The notes beneath the pieces were generated by a model that searched no databases, was not told the origin of the DNA, and worked only from the letters and a program-made list of their open reading frames with translations. Of a DNA stretch of 11,581 nt, positions 6,847-11,581 are shown in pieces (the stretch's first letter is position 1; each line of letters opens with the position of its first letter). Made by a program: the position numbers and the translations under genes. Location: assembly GCA_041641375.1 (NCBI GenBank), contig JBEPYM010000114.1, positions 1 to 11,581 on the forward strand, in the 5' to 3' direction. Source of the stretch: Paenibacillus_AK sp041641375. Its GTDB lineage: Bacteria > Bacillota > Bacilli > Paenibacillales > YIM-B00363.

Positions 6847-7814
6847 CCCATTCGATCCATCGCACGGGCCAGGGTAGGAGCCGCCGCTTCGCGTGCGCGC
6901 TCCGCTCCGCGGCGCAGAACATTGTGCACCTCTCCGGATTCGCGGATCGTTTTATACTTCATCTGCAGCGGCTCAAGCACGGCGACCAGCGCTTCCGCCA
7001 CATCCTTCTTGAATGCGCCATATCCTTGCCCCGCGTAGCTGTCTTCAATTTCCTGCAGCGACTTGCCTGTGCAGTGGCTTAGGATCGACATCAGATTGCT
7101 GATCTCCGGCTTTTCTGTTGGCGAATAACGAACCTCCTTGCCGGAATCAGTCGTCGCGCGGCTCAGCTTCTTGCGGATGACATCGGGTTCATCCAGCATG
7201 GAGATAAAGCTGCCCGGCTGCGGACTGCTCTTGCTCATCTTCTTCGAGGCATCGTCCAACGACATAATTCTCGCCCCGACCTTGTGAATAAACGCTTCAG
7301 GAAGCGTAAAGAGATCCCCGAAGCGCTGATTGAACCGCTGCGCCAAATCCCGGGTCAGCTCCAGGTGCTGCTTCTGATCGTCACCCACCGGCACATAATC
7401 GGCGTTGTATAGCAGAATATCAGCCGCCTGAAGCGATGGGTACACAAACAGTCCCGCCCCGACGGAAGACTTTCCTTCGGATTTATCCTTGAACTGCGTC
7501 ATTCTTTCCAGCTCACCCATATAGGTAAGGGTAATCATCAGCCAGCCGAGCTGCGCGTGCTCCGGAACATGCGACTGGGCAAACATATTCGCCTTGGACG
7601 GATCAAGCCCGCTGGCCAGATAAAGGGCTGCCACCATCTCGGTTTGCTCTCTCAGCTTGGCAGGCTCTTGGGGAACGGTAACGGCGTGCAGATCGACAAT
7701 CATAAAATAGCACTCATGCTGATGCTGCAGCTCCACAAACTGCTTGATTGCCCCGATGTAGTTTCCAATCGTCAGGATCCCGCTCGGCTGAATGCCGGAC
7801 AATACTCGTTTCAT
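6831..7814 (-). CDS. trpS: Tryptophanyl-tRNA synthetase
   Basis: 327 residues, the normal length for bacterial TrpS. It charges tRNA-Trp with tryptophan using ATP in the cytoplasm. Class I synthetase signatures are present: PSGILTIGNYIGA (10-22, TIGN standing for HIGH) and KMSKS (192-196). Other TrpS marks are DLHAVTVPQEP, the GAGLFVYPSLQAADILLY stretch and PVGDDQKQHLELTRD. Start ATG 7814 is chosen over the longer open frame because GGAGAG lies just upstream and the family begins MKRVLSG; the extra upstream codons run into the T-box terminator. The gene is controlled by its own promoter and T-box leader. Its 3' end overlaps the small + gene by 16 bases and no terminator follows, so the transcript probably runs antisense into that gene. 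Confidence 0.98.
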   Translation of the reverse strand: MKRVLSGIQPSGILTIGNYIGAIKQFVELQHQHECYFMIVDLHAVTVPQEPAKLREQTEMVAALYLASGLDPSKANMFAQSHVPEHAQLGWLMITLTYMGELERMTQFKDKSEGKSSVGAGLFVYPSLQAADILLYNADYVPVGDDQKQHLELTRDLAQRFNQRFGDLFTLPEAFIHKVGARIMSLDDASKKMSKSSPQPGSFISMLDEPDVIRKKLSRATTDSGKEVRYSPTEKPEISNLMSILSHCTGKSLQEIEDSYAGQGYGAFKKDVAEALVAVLEPLQMKYKTIRESGEVHNVLRRGAERAREAAAPTLARAMDRMGYLSR

Positions 7815-7852
7815 GTGAACTCTCCACCTTTTCCTCCATGTTTGAAGTACGC

Positions 7853-7887
7853 AAAAAAGGCCTCTGTCCATAAAGGGACGAGAGACC
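7853..7887 (-). terminator. Leader terminator of the trpS T-box
   Basis: On the minus strand GGTCTCTCGTCC (7887-7876) pairs with GGACAGAGGCC (7869-7859) around the loop CTTTAT, and six T follow (7858-7853). The 5' arm overlaps the end of the T-box core, as required for the terminator/antiterminator choice. It ends 38 bases before the trpS start. Confidence 0.9.
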
Positions 7888-8125
7888 GTGGTGCCACCCT
7901 GATTCGCGGAATGTCGATCCAAGCTGATGAACAATCCGCCTTACTGCCTCGTAACGTGAAGCCTACGTATTCCCTACTTACGTAAAGGCGTCAGCCCTTG
8001 CGCGTTCGGTTCAAAGCTCCAAGACCCATTCGCGGAAAGCGCAGCACCGGTTCGCATCAACCACCGGCTTTCTGAAGCGCACAGCATTCCCGTTACTTGC
8101 TCTTGTCATCGCCTGAATTGGTTTT
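7853..8125 (-). promoter_or_regulatory. T-box leader of trpS (tRNA-Trp sensing)
   Basis: The minus strand carries the T-box core AGGGTGGCACCACGG (7900-7886), close to the family consensus. Upstream, in the Stem I region, GCGAATGGGTCTTGGAGC shows a UGG codon (8028-8026) in the usual specifier setting, which fits tryptophan. The bulge UGGC would pair with GCCA at the 3' end of uncharged tRNA-Trp. Family knowledge: uncharged tRNA binding stabilises an antiterminator and lets trpS be read. The leader start is inferred from the promoter; exact helix borders were not computed. Confidence 0.95.
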
Positions 8126-8626
8126 TCAACTATTATAGCCGTCCTTCTTTAACCTCGCAAGCTCTTCTGCGACTTTCCTATACGTATCCGGATAAAGCGG
8201 CTTATAATCGCCGCGTTCCTCGATGAAGGCTATAAATTGCTCAGCGGCCTTGCGAACCTCCGAGCGATACAGCTCGACCGGCAGCTCGAAGCGGTCCAAC
8301 TCCCGCGACTCACCCGGACCGGACTGCTCCAGCTCAATGAGCCTCACCGTATCGGCATCGGCATGCTCCACTCCGAACAGATACGCTCTGCATTCCGGAT
8401 CCCCGCAGCCGCATACAAAGAACGGCGCCTGCTCCCAGCTGTCCGATGGAGCAAACCGATCTGGCCAGACATTGCAGGTTGCGCTCCGAGCAAGCGCAGG
8501 CATGCCTACATCGACACACAGCGGCTCATCAATTAATGTCGTTCCATGAAGCTCGAGCGTAACGTCGGCTTGTATAATCTGCAGCTCGCGATTGTGAGCC
8601 CAGCCGCTCATTTGCAACCGAAACAT
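8126..8626 (-). CDS. Uncharacterised protein with CxCGDPEC motif
   Basis: 166 residues from ATG 8626, with AAGGGG about 8 bases upstream; the TTG codon just before it is in frame but less likely. I do not recognise the family with confidence. The N-terminal half is mainly beta-like and ends in WEQAPFFVCGCGDPECRAY, where Cys72, Cys74 and Cys79 could bind a metal or form a redox site. The C-terminal half (about 110-160) is charged and helical, rich in Glu, Arg and Lys. No signal peptide or membrane helix is seen, so it should be cytoplasmic. The last codons contain the -10 box of the downstream trpS promoter. The gene is divergent from the SASP gene at 8766. Confidence 0.8.
   Translation of the reverse strand: MFRLQMSGWAHNRELQIIQADVTLELHGTTLIDEPLCVDVGMPALARSATCNVWPDRFAPSDSWEQAPFFVCGCGDPECRAYLFGVEHADADTVRLIELEQSGPGESRELDRFELPVELYRSEVRKAAEQFIAFIEERGDYKPLYPDTYRKVAEELARLKKDGYNS
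8132..8160 (-). promoter_or_regulatory. Sigma-A promoter of trpS
   Basis: TTGCGA (8160-8155), a 17-base spacer and a perfect TATAAT (8137-8132) lie on the minus strand. The box sits inside the last codons of the upstream gene (Tyr-Asn-Ser-stop). Transcription should start near 8125, just ahead of the T-box Stem I. Confidence 0.82.
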
Positions 8627-8666
8627 CAAAGCATCCCCTTGGTCGAAATTTCCAGTGTAATTGATG

Positions 8667-8694
8667 TGTATAAACTTTGTTTTGGCTCATACTA
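8667..8694 (+). promoter_or_regulatory. Possible sigma-G promoter of the second SASP gene
   Basis: CATACTA (8688-8694) fits the sigma-G -10 element. The best -35 candidate, TGTATA (8667-8672), is only 15 bases away rather than the usual 17-18, so the pairing is uncertain. The expected promoter type comes from the downstream SASP gene. Confidence 0.4.
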
Positions 8695-8765
8695 CCTTTC
8701 AAGAGGCGAGCGAAACTTCCAAAGCCGGAAGCGCCGCCGCCGCTAATTGAAGGGAGGTGAACACA

Positions 8766-8990
8766 ATGGGCGCAGGTCAATCCCGCAGCAACACCCTGGT
8801 TGTTCCTCAAGCGAATCAAGCTTTGGAGCAGCTGAAGTACGAAGTTGCACAAGAACTTGGCATTCAAATCCCGCAAGACGGTTACTACGGCTACATGGCT
8901 ACACGCGACACGGGCGCTATCGGGGGACATATTACCCGCCGTCTTGTCGAAATCGCTGAATCCCAGCTTGCTGGCCAGTTCAGACGCTAA
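8766..8990 (+). CDS. Alpha/beta-type small acid-soluble spore protein
   Basis: 74 residues from ATG 8766, preceded by the strong ribosome site AGGGAGGTGA (8751-8760). An in-frame GTG at 8757 is part of that site and is not the start. Family motifs VPQANQALEQLK, EVAQELGI and GYYGYMATRDTGAIGGHITRRLV are intact. It should bind and protect forespore DNA, like its paralogue at 6289-6507. It differs from that copy at 11 of the first 71 positions and carries a short extra tail, QFRR. It stands alone, with its own terminator directly after the stop. Confidence 0.97.
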   Translation: MGAGQSRSNTLVVPQANQALEQLKYEVAQELGIQIPQDGYYGYMATRDTGAIGGHITRRLVEIAESQLAGQFRR

Positions 8991-9013
8991 GCAATACGTA
9001 CTTACTTCACAGG

Positions 9014-9045
9014 AAAAGGTGGCCGTAACCGGTCCACCTTTTTTT
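9014..9045 (+). terminator. Terminator of the second SASP gene
   Basis: AAAAGGTGG (9014-9022) pairs with CCACCTTTT (9034-9042), and the T-run continues to 9045. It lies 23 bases after the SASP stop and 13 bases from the end of the convergent VOC gene. The A-rich left arm gives a short U-run on the minus side too, so it may serve both. Confidence 0.9.
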
Positions 9046-9058
9046 GTCTCTCTGCCGC

Positions 9059-9439
9059 TTACGGGGTAACATTCAATTCAATAATATTATGATCTGGATC
9101 AAGAATGTAGATTTGTGGGAACCCCGCCTTGCTGTGTGGCCTCGCATCGAATGGGATGTGCAGCTGCTCTAGGTGACGAATTGTCTCGTCAAAATCAGCT
9201 ACGGACATGGCAAAATGGCCGTCTCGCGAATCAATCCCCCGGGTTCGCAGCGTCTCCCCCTCATGAACGAGCAGATGAAGCTGTTGACCTGTATCCCCGA
9301 CCGCATACCATATGCCCGGAAAATCAAAGGGTGGACGCTCCAGTCGGCTTAGCCCGAGCGTCGTTTCGTAAAAATTCGCAGCTCGTTCCAGATCAGTTAC
9401 CACCAGGCTGACATGATGAATACGCATTGGTCGTATCAT
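9059..9439 (-). CDS. VOC-superfamily (glyoxalase/dioxygenase fold) protein
   Basis: 126 residues, the size of a single-domain VOC protein. Two beta-alpha-beta modules are visible: RIHHVSLVVTDLERAANFY (7-25), and GHFAMSVADFDETIRHLE (74-91) leading to YILDPDHNIIELN (111-123). Candidate metal ligands are His9, His55, His75 and Glu121. Members include glyoxalase I, ring-opening dioxygenases and resistance proteins; nothing here fixes the substrate. The start ATG 9439 has GGAGG 8 bases upstream, which overlaps the stop of the preceding zinc-ribbon gene 12 bases away. It is last in the minus-strand operon with the oligopeptidase. Confidence 0.88.
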   Translation of the reverse strand: MIRPMRIHHVSLVVTDLERAANFYETTLGLSRLERPPFDFPGIWYAVGDTGQQLHLLVHEGETLRTRGIDSRDGHFAMSVADFDETIRHLEQLHIPFDARPHSKAGFPQIYILDPDHNIIELNVTP

Positions 9440-9451
9440 TGGCGCTCCCTC

Positions 9452-9688
9452 CTATTTCTTCGGTCCTCCCTCGTCAAGCGGGAAGTCCTCCTTCGTCAGC
9501 AGCTGAACAATGGACAGTGGAATGGAGAGCTTCGTGTGCACATCCCACATGGTGCTCTTCGAATTGTACCGCAAAAACTCTCTGATCGCCCGCCTATATT
9601 CCATCATTCGCTCGCCGCACGGCTCACAATAGTCTCCCCTGACGTTGATCAGCACCTTGCCGCATACACTGCAATTCGTAATCGACAT
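9452..9688 (-). CDS. Small zinc-ribbon protein, YvyF-like
   Basis: 78 residues. Two CxxC pairs (Cys6/Cys9 and Cys21/Cys24) make a zinc ribbon. A charged helix (about 26-41) and a predicted helix-turn-helix (about 46-65, KSTMWDVHTKLSIPLSIVQLL) follow. This order matches the small YvyF proteins of flagellar operons in Bacillales (TIGR03826), but here no flagellar gene is nearby, so it may be a paralogue with another regulatory task. The start ATG 9688 has GAGG 8 bases upstream and lies 19 bases after the oligopeptidase stop; the VOC gene follows 12 bases later. The tight spacing indicates one transcript. Function unknown. Confidence 0.78.
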   Translation of the reverse strand: MSITNCSVCGKVLINVRGDYCEPCGERMMEYRRAIREFLRYNSKSTMWDVHTKLSIPLSIVQLLTKEDFPLDEGGPKK

Positions 9689-9707
9689 ACAAGGTCCCTC
9701 ACAGTCC

Positions 9708-11501
9708 TTATTCGGTTAGCTGCAGAAACTGCTTCACATCCGCAGCCGCGAGCTCTACGCCTTTTTGCCAGAAGGCTGGCTCGCTCGGGTCCTCCTGCAA
9801 ATGCTTATGGACAAGCTCTTCCACACTCATGCTGCCCGTATCGCGGAGAAGTGCGACGTAACGCTCCCGGAACGCTTCTCCTTCTTGCAACGCCCTCGCA
9901 TACAGCACGGTGCTGAACAAATACCCGAACGTGTATGGAAAGTTGTAAAAAGGAACGTCGGTTGCGTAAAAATGAAGCTTGGATGCCCAGAAATGCGGGT
10001 GATATTGGTCCAATGCATCCAGATACGCCTTGCGCTGAGCGCTCTCCATCAATTGATTCAGCGTCTCGACCGGAACCAGCCCTTGCCTGCGCTGCTCATA
10101 GAACGACAGCTCGAACAGCACCCGCGCATGAATATTCATAAAGAACGCGATGGAAGAGCTGATCTTCTCATCAAGCAGAGCGATTTGGTCCTGCTTCGAT
10201 TCGGCGTTCGCCACAAGCGCGGACATGACCAGCTGTTCAGCGAAGGTGGATGCCGTCTCGGCCACGTTCATCGCATAATGCTGCGTCATCTCCGGCATGT
10301 CGTCCATCACATGCTGGTGATAAGCGTGACCCAGCTCGTGGGCAAGCGTCGATACGTTGTCCATGGTGCCGTTATAGGTCATAAAGATCCGCGTTTCGCC
10401 GGATAACGGGAAGCCGGTACAGAAGCCTCCGGGACGTTTGCCCGGACGGTCTTCCGCTTCAATCCAGCGATCCTCGAACGCCTTCCGCGAAAACTCGGCG
10501 AAAGCCGGGTCGAATTTGGCAAACTGTTCGACAATGATGGCAGCCCCCTGGTCGTAAGGGACTTTGGCCGCCGTTTCGGCAATCGGAGCGTGCACGTCGA
10601 ACCAGGACAGCTTTTCCAGGCCCATCAGCTTCGCCTTCCGATTCAAATAATCAACAAATATCGGCTTGCTTGCTTCGATTGCTTCCCACATTGCATGGAA
10701 GGTACGCTCGGTCATCCGGTTGATCTGCAGCGGCTCCTTGAGCACCGATTCCCACTTGCGGTGCTTGTATACCTGCAGCCGGAAGCCGCCAAGTCGATTG
10801 AGCGCGTCGGCGCAATAATCCGCCTGACCGCCCCATGCCGCTTCCCACGCTTCAAACACGCGCTTGCGGACCGATCGGTCGGGTGACAGCATCTGATTAT
10901 GCGCTTGACCAGCCGACAATTGTCTGACCGTTCCGTCCTTCTCCTCAAACGGAATTTGCGTCTTGCTGACTGCCGTCCCGTACGCTTCCCCCCAGCCATG
11001 GTAGCCGTCAACCGACAGGTCGTTGATGATCGCTTCCAGCTCAGGCGACAGCTTCTCTCTTGCCAGCGCGCGGCGCTCCGACAACGGGAACGCAATCGGC
11101 TTCAGCCGCACATCTTGCATGAGTCGCGCCCAAGCCTCGTCCGGCGTCGCCGCTAGCAGCGCGTCAAGGCGCGTCTTCTCCGTCGCAAAGGCGGCGCTTG
11201 TCGATTGAACCCGTCCAAGGCGCTGGTTCGCTTTCTTGTCCTTGCTGTTCTGGGCAATGAGACATTCGGCGAAAGAAAGCGCTTGATAATTGCGTGCGGA
11301 CAGGGTCTGTACCTGTTCTGCTATAGCTGCCAGCACATCAGCGCTCTCCATCAGGCCGATCGATTCAGCATTGGTCACTTGTTGACGCAGCGCTTCGAGC
11401 CTAACATCCGTTTCATCCAAAAATGCGAGATAGGCCGGAGAATTACTCCCGCCTACAAAATATCGGTCAAGGTCCCAGCTTTGGGGCAATGGCTGCTTCA
11501 C
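9708..11501 (-). CDS. M3-family oligoendopeptidase F
   Basis: 597 residues from GTG 11501. The zinc site HELGH (388-392) lies in TLAHELGHAYHQH, with the third ligand Glu415 in NVAETASTFAE, the arrangement of M3B metallopeptidases. Length and the N-terminal SWDLDRYF agree with the PepF/M3 subfamily of about 600 residues. It should cut short peptides in the cytoplasm, feeding peptide turnover; no signal peptide is seen. Start choice: AAAGGTGG lies 8 bases before GTG 11501. The GTG at 11513 is in frame and would add four residues, but it is part of that ribosome site. It is the first gene of a likely operon with the zinc-ribbon and VOC genes. Confidence 0.95.
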   Translation of the reverse strand: MKQPLPQSWDLDRYFVGGSNSPAYLAFLDETDVRLEALRQQVTNAESIGLMESADVLAAIAEQVQTLSARNYQALSFAECLIAQNSKDKKANQRLGRVQSTSAAFATEKTRLDALLAATPDEAWARLMQDVRLKPIAFPLSERRALAREKLSPELEAIINDLSVDGYHGWGEAYGTAVSKTQIPFEEKDGTVRQLSAGQAHNQMLSPDRSVRKRVFEAWEAAWGGQADYCADALNRLGGFRLQVYKHRKWESVLKEPLQINRMTERTFHAMWEAIEASKPIFVDYLNRKAKLMGLEKLSWFDVHAPIAETAAKVPYDQGAAIIVEQFAKFDPAFAEFSRKAFEDRWIEAEDRPGKRPGGFCTGFPLSGETRIFMTYNGTMDNVSTLAHELGHAYHQHVMDDMPEMTQHYAMNVAETASTFAEQLVMSALVANAESKQDQIALLDEKISSSIAFFMNIHARVLFELSFYEQRRQGLVPVETLNQLMESAQRKAYLDALDQYHPHFWASKLHFYATDVPFYNFPYTFGYLFSTVLYARALQEGEAFRERYVALLRDTGSMSVEELVHKHLQEDPSEPAFWQKGVELAAADVKQFLQLTE

Positions 11502-11526
11502 AAATACGACCACCTTTGGCTATAAT
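11497..11526 (+). promoter_or_regulatory. Candidate sigma-A promoter facing out of the window
   Basis: TTCACA (11497-11502), an 18-base spacer and a perfect TATAAT (11521-11526) lie on the + strand, overlapping the start of the oligopeptidase gene. A gene reading rightward beyond the window would be its target; none is visible, so this is a motif match only. Confidence 0.4.
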
Positions 11527-11542
11527 CACTGCTGACCCCCTC

Positions 11543-11572
11543 ATTAAACCACAACTTGCAGGCTCCCGGCAA
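11543..11572 (-). promoter_or_regulatory. Candidate promoter of the oligopeptidase operon
   Basis: On the minus strand TTGCCG (11572-11567), an 18-base spacer and TTTAAT (11548-11543) match sigma-A at 4 of 6 and 5 of 6 positions. It sits about 40 bases before the GTG start. Confidence 0.4.
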
Positions 11573-11581
11573 TAAAGGTAA

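Noticed and set aside
7815..7934. 40-codon N-terminal extension of trpS
   Set aside because: These codons run through the T-box core and its terminator; the true start at 7814 has a ribosome site and matches the family N-terminus.

Overview
The window looks like chromosomal DNA from a spore-forming Bacillota, most likely Paenibacillus or a close relative. The evidence is a GerQ-type spore coat protein, two alpha/beta-type small acid-soluble spore proteins (SASPs), a YfhP-type membrane protein, a T-box-controlled trpS and moderately high GC. The genus is inferred from gene content and style, not proven.

Layout. 1-339: 3' end of gerQ (+), followed by a strong terminator. 417-1079: about 660 bases with no credible gene. 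This stretch holds a cluster of TTGTA-N5-TACAA dyads (535-771) and then a GC-rich array of 40-bp tandem repeats (801-1062). 1080-5013: a two-gene minus-strand operon for an asymmetric heterodimeric ABC exporter of the BmrC/BmrD (YheI/YheH) type, with a 4-base start/stop overlap and a terminator. Its leader (5014-5210) holds nested CATGG dyads that can form mutually exclusive hairpins, inside a small upstream frame that ends across the exporter start codon. 5230-6216: yfhP-like gene (+). 6227-6258: bidirectional terminator. 6289-6507: SASP gene (-) with a clear sigma-G promoter. 6655-6846: small two-helix membrane protein (+) whose end overlaps the convergent trpS by 16 bases. 6831-8160: trpS (-) with promoter, T-box leader (UGG specifier) and leader terminator. 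8126-8626: uncharacterised protein (-) whose 3' end contains the trpS promoter. 8766-8990: second SASP gene (+) with terminator. 9059-11501: minus-strand operon of an M3-family oligoendopeptidase F, a small zinc-ribbon protein related to YvyF, and a VOC-fold protein. The window ends in what may be a divergent promoter region.

How the genes work together. Three genes serve the spore: a coat/germination protein and two DNA-protecting SASPs. The rest is housekeeping or stress: export, tryptophanyl-tRNA supply with tRNA-sensing control, and peptide turnover. I found no clear new multi-gene system. The least explained parts are the non-coding 535-1062 region and the leader of the exporter operon.
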